A stretch of 64,000 nt of DNA, from IMG/VR virus record IMGVR_UViG_3300034418_004366, positions 1-64,000 of that record; one strand, 5' to 3'. Made by a program: the position numbers and the translations under genes. The notes under the pieces were generated by a model. It ran no database searches and had not been told where the DNA came from. It saw only the letters and a list, made by a program, of their open reading frames with translations. Position 1 is the stretch's first letter; each line of letters begins with the position of its first letter. Shown piece by piece: positions 25,729 to 34,136 of the stretch. The DNA comes from a virus.

Positions 25729-27371
25729 TATGGTATTCTCCTTTCGCTTCTTCTATCGACATTTTGATTGCCAGCATCAGTAGGCAATCCCGTCATGCGC
25801 TTATCGGGGCCTACGCTCATGGATGGTTTATTTCTTGTGGTAGCGGGATTCTCTTGAGGCTTACCTCCTCCCTCTAACATTTCTCTATTCATCTCATCAA
25901 TATCTCTTTGGTCGAAGTTAGAACCTACTAATCCATCTACACCGGATTGTGACTTAGCCTCTTCTCCTTCTTGAGGAGGTTCCTCTTTAGGCTCCGGTTT
26001 ATTGAAAGTAAAGTTTCCATCCTCATCCATTTCTACTTCAAATCCTAAGTTCTTAACAGAAGCCGCAATATTGACTTCTAATTCTCTTCGTCTAAGTCCA
26101 GCAATTTCATCTTCTTCTTCCGAAGGAGGCAGTTTCAAATTCCAATCAGTAATACCAAATTGTTTTGTTAGGAACGGGAAGACATAATTATTGTAGACAT
26201 TCTGTGCCATTTGAACAGCACGATTTGTCACAAGTATTTGCATACCCTCATTGTTAAGTCCTCCACTCGTAGTATTGTCTGCCATGAAGACCTTACTAAC
26301 TCCATAGAAAGCAGAAATTCTATCTCTCAAATCATCCTTAACAGAAACATATTCCATTTCTTTGAGGCTGTCCATGAACTTAATCCACTCAACTGAACCC
26401 TTACCATTGTCGGCTTCGATTCCCATAACTGGAATATAGTGAGGGTCTTGTTCCATTCTTTCTTTGACTCCTCTCCAAAATGCGGCCATAGAGTCCATGT
26501 TTCTAGTCTGTACTGCTAACAAACCTCTAGGCATTCTGCTCTTAGTGTAAGAAGAATTGACATAATTTTCCATAGCAATAAGAGTCATTATGTGATTAAA
26601 TAGTGTCATAACCGGAGAGTGGCCGTATAGTCTACTAGGACTGTATTTACTAAAGTGAAGTATTTCTCCTTTTATGTAGAATTGTTCCTCTCCGTTTGCT
26701 CGGTTGACATAGTGTATCGGATGCAAGTTGCTACCACATTCGCTACATAGTTCGTGCGGCTCTTGTGCTACAAATTGCCTGTGGTTGATACAAGTAAATC
26801 CTTTATTTCCTCTAACTCCCAACTCATCAGCGTAAATTGCCATAGTCACTGGGTCGCCTCGGAATAGTTCTTTGATTCTGTGCATCCTAATCTTACCATT
26901 GCCATCCAAGTAATATTCTTTCACAAGAACAATGTAGGCATCATCCATGATATTTAGGTCGTCTTCTAATTCTTTTAAAACATCAATAAAGAGTTGCTCG
27001 GACTTGTTAATATATCCTTCAATAAATTTCTCAGCATATTCCAATTGCTTAGGGTCTGGCTTCACTAAATCAGTAGAGCCACATCTAGCACATTCACTGA
27101 CAGGTCTTTGATGAGTCTTTTGACAAGCATTACATCGAGCCTCGTAAGCCTTCTCCCAAATGTATCCTCTTCGGAAAATTTCTTGCTTCAATTGAGTTAT
27201 ACAAGTACGGACAATAACAGATTGTTGAGTTATGTTGTAGACCATTGGAGCCGTCATCATGTACGACTGCTCTCTTTCCTGTATCCCAATGTTATACACC
27301 CTGCGGTCTGCTGGCTTAGGTGTAGACCTTCTAAACAATCCACTGATGCCAAACCGTCGCTTTTCCGCCAT
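25728..27371 (-). CDS. Portal protein with zinc-ribbon insertions
   Basis: 547 residues. Portal identity rests on the order of features: an N-terminal segment with VYNITQQSVIVRTCITQLKQEIF, a central wing with EILHFSKYSPSRLYGHSPV (the hallmark H.......YG.SP of portals), a helix with MPRGLLAV, the DRISAFYGVSKVFMAD segment and a charged, disordered tail. Two likely zinc sites are inserted: CNAC and CARC at 80-97, and C194 with CSEC at 209-212. Length is within the normal portal range. The gene starts with ATG and follows the first block of tagged small genes; it overlaps the next gene by one base. Confidence 0.85.
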   Translation of the reverse strand: MAEKRRFGISGLFRRSTPKPADRRVYNIGIQEREQSYMMTAPMVYNITQQSVIVRTCITQLKQEIFRRGYIWEKAYEARCNACQKTHQRPVSECARCGSTDLVKPDPKQLEYAEKFIEGYINKSEQLFIDVLKELEDDLNIMDDAYIVLVKEYYLDGNGKIRMHRIKELFRGDPVTMAIYADELGVRGNKGFTCINHRQFVAQEPHELCSECGSNLHPIHYVNRANGEEQFYIKGEILHFSKYSPSRLYGHSPVMTLFNHIMTLIAMENYVNSSYTKSRMPRGLLAVQTRNMDSMAAFWRGVKERMEQDPHYIPVMGIEADNGKGSVEWIKFMDSLKEMEYVSVKDDLRDRISAFYGVSKVFMADNTTSGGLNNEGMQILVTNRAVQMAQNVYNNYVFPFLTKQFGITDWNLKLPPSEEEDEIAGLRRRELEVNIAASVKNLGFEVEMDEDGNFTFNKPEPKEEPPQEGEEAKSQSGVDGLVGSNFDQRDIDEMNREMLEGGGKPQENPATTRNKPSMSVGPDKRMTGLPTDAGNQNVDRRSERRIP

Positions 27372-27420
27372 ATGAACTCCCTCTCACCTTTTGTTTATCG
27401 GCCTATTTAATAACCGTATC

Positions 27421-27708
27421 TCACCATAATTTCTTACAGGCTAGACATTTTGGAGTAGTAATTCTTCCTTTACATTGGTCGCAATTATGCCTTGCTCGGA
27501 AATTTTTCCTACGGGCGGGGTCTTTATGAGTCCCTCCACCACGATTTTTTCCCTTGCGTTTGTAGTTGCCATATCCTTTAGCACCTGCATGAATCTTTTT
27601 ACCTTCGTGAGTAAGCATCATAATTTTCTTACCTTTTCTATCGGAACGATAAACACGGCCTACTCTCATATCCTTTTTGTCTTTCTTTAGTACTTCTTCC
27701 CAACTCAT
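27421..27708 (-). CDS. Tagged basic protein with C-terminal zinc ribbon
   Basis: 95 residues from the ATG at 27708, which starts the shared tag MSWEEVLKK and has GAGGG upstream; a longer frame opens upstream but ignores this. Middle region is Lys/Gly-rich. The C-terminus carries CDQC and CLAC (CxxC-x9-CxxC), a zinc ribbon. Basic charge and zinc ribbon suggest nucleic-acid binding. It is the tagged gene closest to the portal. Confidence 0.7.
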   Translation of the reverse strand: MSWEEVLKKDKKDMRVGRVYRSDRKGKKIMMLTHEGKKIHAGAKGYGNYKRKGKNRGGGTHKDPARRKNFRARHNCDQCKGRITTPKCLACKKLW

Positions 27709-27718
27709 AGCATATCCC

Positions 27719-28120
27719 TCAAATCTCTTCACTATAATCTGGAAGATTATCGTACCTTTCACTCTCGAATTTCTTACCGCCATCGGGCATGTCATTCATA
27801 TTATAGTAAGGCTTCTTGCTTTTTCGCCTATCTCTATGACTTACCATAGCCCTATCCATCATGGCCTTGTGAAATCGAACATAAGGTCCCCATATTTTTC
27901 TTTTTTGACCTCCCCCATAGGTCTGCAATCGCCTACCCGTTCTGTCATAATAATACACCCTAATTTTATAGTCAAATTCTTTGACTCTTTTTAATTCCTT
28001 TTCATGGTACTCGGCTTGATTCAAAAAGGTAGAGCGATAAAACTCATCTCTATTTGTTGGTATTCCCTTATGCGGGACTGTTTCTTCATTGTCGTTTTTT
28101 AGTACTTCTTCCCAACTCAT
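27719..28120 (-). CDS. Tagged basic protein, unknown
   Basis: 133 residues starting MSWEEVLKNDNEE. The first eight residues are identical to those of the next gene downstream. The body is rich in Arg, Lys and Tyr (YYYDRTGRRLQTYGGGQKRK) and positively charged until an acidic end. No domain recognised; DNA binding is conceivable from charge. Confidence 0.65.
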   Translation of the reverse strand: MSWEEVLKNDNEETVPHKGIPTNRDEFYRSTFLNQAEYHEKELKRVKEFDYKIRVYYYDRTGRRLQTYGGGQKRKIWGPYVRFHKAMMDRAMVSHRDRRKSKKPYYNMNDMPDGGKKFESERYDNLPDYSEEI

Positions 28121-28129
28121 AACAATTCC

Positions 28130-28447
28130 TCACAAAAACTCATAAATAGTCACTGGTTTATACCCAATAAATTTACCATCAATAACAATTCTTTGCTTTT
28201 TTCGTTTAGTTCCTAACAGATTTCTTTTCTTCAAATGATTTATGATATAATTTCTTATCCTATCTGATTTAATATTTTTATGTAGTTTAGCATACCTGTC
28301 TCTTACATCTTCTATGAATGTATGGAATTCATTTGGATTTAGGACTTTCCCTTTTAATCGTTGGGCTTCTTGAATAGCAACCCTGTTTAGAAAGCCGTAG
28401 TCGATTTTCCTTGCGCCCCCCCGCTTAATTACTTCTTCCCAACTCAT
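28130..28447 (-). CDS. Tagged basic protein, unknown
   Basis: 105 residues starting MSWEEVIKRGG. Lys/Arg-rich with a helical centre (GFLNRVAIQEAQRLKGK) and a beta-rich C-terminal 40 residues. No recognised domain. The start overlaps the upstream stop by four bases. Confidence 0.65.
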   Translation of the reverse strand: MSWEEVIKRGGARKIDYGFLNRVAIQEAQRLKGKVLNPNEFHTFIEDVRDRYAKLHKNIKSDRIRNYIINHLKKRNLLGTKRKKQRIVIDGKFIGYKPVTIYEFL

Positions 28448-28845
28448 TTTTCTTTCCTCAATTGGTTTTCTTTAGAAGTCTTATCATCATCAATTGGGCC
28501 ACCTTTAGCCCAAGTGTAGCAAGTTCTTGCAGAATGACATTTGAAATCGTGCATCCAACAGTAGCCTAATCGACCATCTTCATCTGTGTTTAGTGGCATA
28601 CATTCGTCCATTCTTGGAGATATGTCAAACGCAATACAATTACTGCAATTAGATTCCTTAGCAACATCAGCAGTAGTATTCCACTTCTTAGCATATTCTT
28701 CCCAATACTTTTCGTCGCTTAGATTGAGAGGACCGTATTGAATATGCTTTTCTTTTACTGCCCTATCTCTATTCTTAGTATTGAGTTTCAAATCTTGAGT
28801 AGCCAAAGGGCATTCTAGTTTTTTTAGAATAATAGTCCAATCCAT
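28444..28845 (-). CDS. Tagged cysteine-rich protein, possible metal binder
   Basis: 133 residues starting MDWTIILKK, a variant of the tag. Between about 60 and 112 there are several Cys in the pattern CSNC...C...C...C...C plus His residues, ending CYTWAKGG. This would support one or two zinc sites or an iron-sulphur cluster; the sequence does not say which. No family recognised. Confidence 0.65.
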   Translation of the reverse strand: MDWTIILKKLECPLATQDLKLNTKNRDRAVKEKHIQYGPLNLSDEKYWEEYAKKWNTTADVAKESNCSNCIAFDISPRMDECMPLNTDEDGRLGYCWMHDFKCHSARTCYTWAKGGPIDDDKTSKENQLRKEK

Positions 28846-28854
28846 AATATCACC

Positions 28855-29385
28855 TTAAAGTGTATCGCTAATCTCTTCCCATTTTTTGGTTTCTTTTAGG
28901 TAAGAAACTAATTTGTTGTAGTCTGCTTGTGCAAATAAATACCTTTCTTGTTCCGGATTGAATTCTGGAAGATACTCTTTTAATTTACGCAAATCTCTTG
29001 ATTCGATTATATCCTTCTCAACATCTTTAGATATAGTTTTCTTTCCTTTAAAATTCCCAATATAATACCTGTCTTCGTAATCCATATTTCTGTGTCGAAT
29101 ATAGATACTAACATCTGTAAATACATTGCCGTTATATATTTCTATTTCTCCCGAAGCACTTAATTCAAAGTCTTTAGGAAAACCCATATCAAACTTTTCT
29201 ATTGGAATATGGCTGTCTGCTTTTTCCTCAAATAAATAAAAATCCCCATTGTGCGGGAAATGAGAAAAATACAGTAGGCTAGGTTTAAGAAAGCCCTTTC
29301 CTAGCAAAGCCTTGTTTATCTCCTGTTTAGATTTATCATCTAAATCATTATAGTCAGTTTTTTTCAAAATATTAGTCCAACTCAT
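28855..29385 (-). CDS. Tagged protein, paralogue of the gene at 40010-40777
   Basis: 176 residues starting MSWTNILKK. It is clearly homologous over its length to the protein encoded at 40010-40777: both read TDYNDLDDKSKQEI or VDYNDLDDKSKQEI after the tag, share MGFP.DFEL/MGFPDYFEL in the middle, and ADYNKLVSYLKETKKWEEIS near the end. The fold is unknown, mixed alpha/beta and acidic. The pair brackets the terminase-containing segment and shows that tagged genes duplicate within the genome. Confidence 0.7.
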   Translation of the reverse strand: MSWTNILKKTDYNDLDDKSKQEINKALLGKGFLKPSLLYFSHFPHNGDFYLFEEKADSHIPIEKFDMGFPKDFELSASGEIEIYNGNVFTDVSIYIRHRNMDYEDRYYIGNFKGKKTISKDVEKDIIESRDLRKLKEYLPEFNPEQERYLFAQADYNKLVSYLKETKKWEEISDTL

Positions 29386-29765
29386 GCTGTAAATGGCCCC
29401 CTTCTTTTACTACTTGGTTTGTGAGTGTAAATATCTCCATCAGTGTGAATGTAAATTTTCTTTCTTCTAACGAGGCCATCTATGGCTCTTTTTAGAGTTT
29501 TAGTGTCAGCAATACTCTTTAGATTTTTCATACCTAAAGCACCACCTTCTTTCTTAATTTCAGCGAGAATCAATTTCTCCACCTTTGCTAATTCTCCTTT
29601 ATTCAACAAATCAAAATCTTCACGGCTGATTTTGCCATCTTTATTTCTATCTAAGTGCTTACTTTGTTTAGGTGTCAATTTCTTATTTACACATTCTTCA
29701 CAGTTGCATGGCTTACCCATCTTTTCTGTTCCGCAGTGTGCCTTTACTATGTCCTTCCAACTCAT
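29382..29765 (-). CDS. Tagged EF-hand protein
   Basis: 127 residues starting MSWKDIVKA. A short Cys cluster (CG...CNCEEC, 11-25) precedes one canonical EF-hand loop, DRNKDGKISRED (39-50), with Asp, Asn, Asp, Gly, Ile, Ser in the expected positions and Asp at position 12. The C-terminal 65 residues look like a winged-helix fold (ILAEIKKEGG, then KRAIDGLVRRKKIYIHTDG). Calcium binding is supported by the loop; a DNA-binding role for the C-terminus is a guess. Confidence 0.72.
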   Translation of the reverse strand: MSWKDIVKAHCGTEKMGKPCNCEECVNKKLTPKQSKHLDRNKDGKISREDFDLLNKGELAKVEKLILAEIKKEGGALGMKNLKSIADTKTLKRAIDGLVRRKKIYIHTDGDIYTHKPSSKRRGPFTA

Positions 29766-30160
29766 GCCCCTCTTCTCCTTTTGTATGTTTTACATGCGGC
29801 ACAGGTTGGCCTACATCTTTGTTTAGTTCCTTTAGAAGCGTCTTTACGACCACAAGGTTTTGTTCCCTTTTTATCATCTTCACATGATTGACAAGAAACC
29901 CAACCCTTTGCTTTACCACTTCCTCCTCTTCTGTTGAACCAGCCATGTAATCCTGATTCTTTTTCTGCTTTGAAATTATCTCCACCTTTCTTGACTTTTC
30001 CTTTAGTTCCCTTTCTACATTGAACCATAAAGCCGGATTTGTAGGCTGAACTTTTCATTCCGTATTTTTTATCTGCTAGTTTAGCGCACCTATCTTTAGG
30101 CTCGCCTTTACTATTATGGGTGGCAGTGGCCTTAACTTTTAGAATCTCTTGCCAAGTCAT
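29762..30160 (-). CDS. Tagged Cys/Lys-rich protein with DUF5872-like region
   Basis: 132 residues starting MTWQEILKV after GGGAGGTGA. Residues 20-55 contain YGMKSSAYKSGFMVQCRKG, like the SAYASG..V.CRK region of small basic proteins in cyanophages and algal viruses. Residues 68-115 contain GLHGWFNRRGG, WVSC and KPCGRKDASKG, the pattern I associate with DUF5872. Highly basic with about ten Cys. Such proteins often occur in large virus genomes but their function is unknown; the tag suggests virion association here. Confidence 0.7.
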   Translation of the reverse strand: MTWQEILKVKATATHNSKGEPKDRCAKLADKKYGMKSSAYKSGFMVQCRKGTKGKVKKGGDNFKAEKESGLHGWFNRRGGSGKAKGWVSCQSCEDDKKGTKPCGRKDASKGTKQRCRPTCAACKTYKRRRGA

Positions 30161-30248
30161 TTCCTTTCACCTCCCAACATTTTTTGCAGTATCCAAATGG
30201 TCTTAAATCTATAACATCACAAGTATAACATTGACCACAATATTTCAA
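30132..30248 (-). CDS. Very small zinc-ribbon protein
   Basis: 38 residues from a TTG at 30248, six bases after AGGTG. It contains YCGQCYTC and YCKKCW, i.e. CxxCxxC then CxxC, a compact zinc ribbon. It starts ten bases after the LAGLIDADG-like gene and overlaps the start of the DUF5872-like gene by 29 bases. The coherent Cys spacing argues that it is real despite its length. Confidence 0.5.
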   Translation of the reverse strand: MKYCGQCYTCDVIDLRPFGYCKKCWEVKGNDLARDSKS

Positions 30249-30257
30249 ATAAAACAC

Positions 30258-31874
30258 CTAACGATTTTCCTCTGTAAATAGTTGCTTTTGACTTTTACCA
30301 TATTTGGACAAAACTTCTTCAATTTTATTTTTAGCAAAACCAGCACTAATCATTGTCATTTCATCTTCGCTACTTTCTTCATCTTTCATACCAGCATCTA
30401 AGAAAGACATGATAACATCTTCATCATCTTTATCTATAACTGTCTTTCTTAGTATTTCTTTTACTTTTCTATAGTAGGCTTTGAATGAAGTATCTCCAAA
30501 TTCTTTCTTAGCAATCATTCCGCCAATGTTTTCCATTTCATCCATAACAGACATTTTACAATTATCTTGGTATTTTGAAATATCGTCTACATAAATACCT
30601 TCTTTAGCAAAATCAAAACCTACATGGTCTTTGTGATTCTCCCATTTCATTAACTTGAAAATCTCATCACAACGGCTTTTGTACCATTCCGCCTTCTTGT
30701 AAGATTTCTTCATTCTAATAAGTTCCAATAAAAGATTAGCATTACCTTTCTTCATTCTAAAGTGAGGCAGACACTTAGTTAATAGTTCTGTCACATCACT
30801 TTGAGAATAGAAATTTAGACGATTCACTGGCCGTGTGTCTTGTGGAGATTTTTGGTCTAAGTGTAATTTACCAATACCTCCCAAAGCCTTGTGTATTTCA
30901 GTCATAAATGCCTTGCCTCTATCTCCTGTGGCTACTAGACCAACTCTAGGGTTGTGATTCCTATCCATAGTAATATAGCCGTCCGAATCAATAAAAGCGG
31001 CAGTATAAGCCCAAACATTCTTCTTTATTTCCGAATCTAAGGTGAAGTATCTTCCCGAAACAGAAGTGACTTCTAAAGACTTAGCCATCTTAGAAATAGA
31101 GTGCCATGAATTCCTGTCGTATAATTTAGAAGGCATCCTATCATGTAGTTCTCTCGCTGATATTCCTTGATTGTCTTTGACTTGCTTCACGATATACTCT
31201 CTAGTTTCTTCCTTGATTGATTTCTTTAGAGAAGAAGATGATATGTCCTTGATATGTTTCCTAAACTCTCTCTTAGCCAAATTCATTTCTTTCGATAATA
31301 GTGAGTATTGTTTTCCATAACTAGTGTCTTTCAAATCTAATTCTGCTTCCCAATACTTGCATATTGAGTCAATAACTCTCCTTCTTTGAGATGCTTCTTT
31401 CATGCTGTGTAATTTTAGAAGGTCATTCTCATCAAACTTCATTTTCATAAATGGCTCTCTGTATGGAGTAAGCCAATAAATACTCTTGACGCACTTTGTA
31501 ATGTGTTCGGAGTAGCCATCAATAATAGCATCAATGCTCTTAGTCATTCTATCTCTTGATTCTCCTTTTAGACTTCTGCGCTCTTTTCTTAGAGCCTTGA
31601 CAACATTAGGAACTTCTTCGCCATAATACATCTGCTTCTTAGGGAAAGATTCAATGTGTCTTTTTGCTTGAGAAGCATTGAGTTTAAATTCTGTAGAAAT
31701 TTTAGAAACTAGTTCATGTTCGGAAACAATAGAAAGTTCATTCGATAAACTGAGAGCGATTTTATCATCTAATAGACTCTTAGCATCTTCCAAGTCATTC
31801 TCTGCCTCTTCTTCTAAAGCGGCGACCTGTTCTAATCTAGTGCTAGCCTCTCTTAATTCATCTGGCGTTGGCAT
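30258..31874 (-). CDS. Protein with LAGLIDADG-like endonuclease domain
   Basis: 538 residues. Residues 1-215 are helical and charged. Residues about 220-280 look like a winged helix (TREYIVKQVKDNQGISAREL). Residues 290-300 read YTAAFIDSDGY, matching the LAGLIDADG helix motif, and are followed by about 110 residues with the usual alternating pattern of that fold (VGLVATGDRGKAFM, LGGIGKL). One motif is visible, so it would act as a dimer or have a degenerate second half. It lies ten bases downstream of the large terminase gene, a common site for homing elements, but terminase itself is not interrupted. A packaging nuclease role is the alternative. Confidence 0.65.
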   Translation of the reverse strand: MPTPDELREASTRLEQVAALEEEAENDLEDAKSLLDDKIALSLSNELSIVSEHELVSKISTEFKLNASQAKRHIESFPKKQMYYGEEVPNVVKALRKERRSLKGESRDRMTKSIDAIIDGYSEHITKCVKSIYWLTPYREPFMKMKFDENDLLKLHSMKEASQRRRVIDSICKYWEAELDLKDTSYGKQYSLLSKEMNLAKREFRKHIKDISSSSLKKSIKEETREYIVKQVKDNQGISARELHDRMPSKLYDRNSWHSISKMAKSLEVTSVSGRYFTLDSEIKKNVWAYTAAFIDSDGYITMDRNHNPRVGLVATGDRGKAFMTEIHKALGGIGKLHLDQKSPQDTRPVNRLNFYSQSDVTELLTKCLPHFRMKKGNANLLLELIRMKKSYKKAEWYKSRCDEIFKLMKWENHKDHVGFDFAKEGIYVDDISKYQDNCKMSVMDEMENIGGMIAKKEFGDTSFKAYYRKVKEILRKTVIDKDDEDVIMSFLDAGMKDEESSEDEMTMISAGFAKNKIEEVLSKYGKSQKQLFTEENR

Positions 31875-31883
31875 AATTTTCCC

Positions 31884-33308
31884 TCAAAAGTTCAGTCCCA
31901 TTATACCCATGCCCCTATTATTTATAGGCGCATCAAATATCCCCAAATCATCTAACAATAAGAAGTTTTCACTGATGGTCTTAGTAGCGGCATTAGCCAA
32001 TGCTAAACTCATTACCATATCGTCGTGCGCCCCAACTCCCTCAAATTTGCCCTTAGAAGTAATAGAAAACATAGAGAGTTCTTCTATTAGAGCAGAAGTG
32101 ACTCTTCTACTTTCTTCATTAGCATAAGGTAGGTGTATCTTCTCATTCTCAAAATTCATCTGTAGATTCAAAATAATGTCCTGTTTCTTTTTCCTTGTAG
32201 TATTAAAATCGTGAACATTCAAATCGGAAATATTTCTAAGTTCTTGAGTAAAGGATTTAGCGAATACATTTGTTTCAAATAAGATTACTTCGGGTTGGAA
32301 TATTTTTCCTATTAGCCTAACCTTCTGTAAATTTTCTCTAAATTCTACATTCTTAGCCCTATCAATATAAACGACATTTTTGTTATCATTCTCATCTACT
32401 TCCAATACTGTGATTACATTGTAGTCACCATCTGTAGAAATAGCAGGGTCAATACCAACATAGTACTTGTAGCCCTCTCTACGAGTAGGTTTCAATACCA
32501 AGTTTTTATTCTTGGCTCGCTCTAAATATTCGGGATTGAATAGAGAAGTACCTGTAGATACAGGAACACAAAGATACTCTCTTGTAAATTTAAGAGAGCC
32601 TATTTCTGCCTTTCTAGCCATGAGAGCATCATAGTCCCAACGATTAGGCCAAAGAGGTTCATTAAGAGCGTTAAAGCAAGGATACTTTCTAACGGTATAT
32701 GCTTCGTTCTCCTCTAGTTGAGTGTAAATATCTGTATAACTGAACGGAGTTCCAATGACTCTAAGGGAAGCGGAGTGGTGTAAAGTTGGTATCATGTCAC
32801 CATAAAACCAATCAGTGACTTTTTGAATTGCAGTCAAACTAAACTCCTTCAAAGGGTCGTCAATAATAATCTCTTGAGGGTGAAGACCACGAATCTGTGA
32901 ACCAACCGAACGCTCAAGAATTTGATTTCCATTGGTGAGGGTAATGTTTCCAATAGCCCAACCCTTAGCAGGTTTGAAATGTTTAATTGTAGGGTTATTG
33001 AATACCTTATCAATGTCCCTCATGTGAACCATAGTCTGCTTTTGGTTAGAGGAAATGTAGAGCATTTGGTATGGAGGAGGTTGAAATATTAAATTCCAAA
33101 CAACCCATGAGTGCATGAAGACAGACTTTCCGTGACCCCGACTACAAATAATTACTGTTCTTTGGGTTTGTCCCATTAACTCAAGCCATTCTTGTTGATG
33201 GCTTGCGAAATCCCAACCTAGAACATTTTCAAAGAAATAAGGAAATGAATTCTTAGATAGTTCTAAGTCCATTTGCCGTTCTAAGTTTAACCCTGCAATG
33301 TCAGACAT
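31884..33308 (-). CDS. terL: Terminase large subunit
   Basis: 474 residues from the ATG at 33308 (GGTGAACGAT upstream; a GTG three codons earlier is possible). ATPase: Walker A CSRGHGKS near 55-62 and Walker B EIIIDDP near 147-152. Nuclease (RNase H fold): YYVGIDPAIS with the first Asp, VILFETN, and GAHDDMVMSLALA with the last catalytic Asp pair. Length is typical. It pumps DNA through the portal into the procapsid and cuts the concatemer. It lies between tagged small genes and the LAGLIDADG-like gene, eight to ten bases from each. Confidence 0.93.
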   Translation of the reverse strand: MSDIAGLNLERQMDLELSKNSFPYFFENVLGWDFASHQQEWLELMGQTQRTVIICSRGHGKSVFMHSWVVWNLIFQPPPYQMLYISSNQKQTMVHMRDIDKVFNNPTIKHFKPAKGWAIGNITLTNGNQILERSVGSQIRGLHPQEIIIDDPLKEFSLTAIQKVTDWFYGDMIPTLHHSASLRVIGTPFSYTDIYTQLEENEAYTVRKYPCFNALNEPLWPNRWDYDALMARKAEIGSLKFTREYLCVPVSTGTSLFNPEYLERAKNKNLVLKPTRREGYKYYVGIDPAISTDGDYNVITVLEVDENDNKNVVYIDRAKNVEFRENLQKVRLIGKIFQPEVILFETNVFAKSFTQELRNISDLNVHDFNTTRKKKQDIILNLQMNFENEKIHLPYANEESRRVTSALIEELSMFSITSKGKFEGVGAHDDMVMSLALANAATKTISENFLLLDDLGIFDAPINNRGMGIMGLNF

Positions 33309-33328
33309 ATCGTTCACCCCTTCTTCTA

Positions 33329-33655
33329 CTATTCTTGTTCTTTTATGAAATCGACCTTTCTTTTAAAAGCAACATAAAAATTCGACAAAGCCTGTCTAGT
33401 ATCAAAAATCTCATCGAATGGCCAATCGTCCATATAATCTTCCATCTTGGTAATTTGCCTAAGAATAAAAAATTCAATGTCTTCTTCGTAGTTTTCTTCT
33501 TCAAGTACTCTTTTAATATCCGATAACCTACCTGCAAACGACTCCCAATGACCGCCATATTGATTATGTCCTTGTCGGATTTTGTTTTCTAAATCCTCGT
33601 ATCTTTCTAATAGGGTTTCTTTGGTTTCAAACTTTAATATCCCTTTCCAACTCAT
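33329..33655 (-). CDS. Tagged small protein (MSWKGILKF), unknown
   Basis: 108 residues from the ATG at 33655, which opens the tag and has GGTGATTGAC upstream. Acidic, helical, rich in Glu, Phe and Asp. No domain recognised. Immediately upstream of the large terminase. Confidence 0.65.
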   Translation of the reverse strand: MSWKGILKFETKETLLERYEDLENKIRQGHNQYGGHWESFAGRLSDIKRVLEEENYEEDIEFFILRQITKMEDYMDDWPFDEIFDTRQALSNFYVAFKRKVDFIKEQE

Positions 33656-33660
33656 GTCAA

Positions 33661-34131
33661 TCACCGCCTAAATCTACCAAACATTCCTTTTTTGGGTTGT
33701 GGCTTTTGCACTTGTTGTTTTAATCTATTTAGGTAGTTTTGTGCGGCGTTTATATCAAAATAAGAATTAGCAAATTCTACGCTTTCCATTCCAGCGTTAT
33801 CAACAATCCTCATAATAGAATCTAATAGAGTTTCATGTTCTTTATCATAATTTCCTACTAATCCGAACTTTCCGGCCATTCCTCTAGCCTGTTGTTTATG
33901 GTTATTGTCTTGGTATTCGTTCTTAAAAAGAATAGTTTTACCTAAAAATTTAATCCCAACATCATACCAATCAGTTTCTTTAGATTCCGGTTTTTGCATT
34001 AGTTTTGATTTGCGAGCCATATTCCAAACATATTCAAGGTCGCCACTGTTTGTATTAGTCCATCCTTGAGGACTATACCAAACCCCTACTTCTTGAGGTT
34101 GCGTGTTTTTCAATATGTTTTTCCAACTCAT
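33661..34131 (-). CDS. Tagged small protein (MSWKNILKN), unknown
   Basis: 156 residues from the ATG at 34131 (AGGTGATTGAC upstream). After the tag comes a Trp-rich segment (GVWYSPQGWTNTNSGD) and a mixed alpha/beta region; the end is a basic QKPQPKKGMFGRFRR tail. No domain recognised. Confidence 0.65.
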   Translation of the reverse strand: MSWKNILKNTQPQEVGVWYSPQGWTNTNSGDLEYVWNMARKSKLMQKPESKETDWYDVGIKFLGKTILFKNEYQDNNHKQQARGMAGKFGLVGNYDKEHETLLDSIMRIVDNAGMESVEFANSYFDINAAQNYLNRLKQQVQKPQPKKGMFGRFRR

Positions 34132-34136
34132 GTCAA

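Noticed and set aside
29713-29985. Minus-strand 90-codon frame
   Set aside because: Lies in another frame across the start of the EF-hand gene and the end of the DUF5872-like gene, both of which have the tag and proper ribosome sites.
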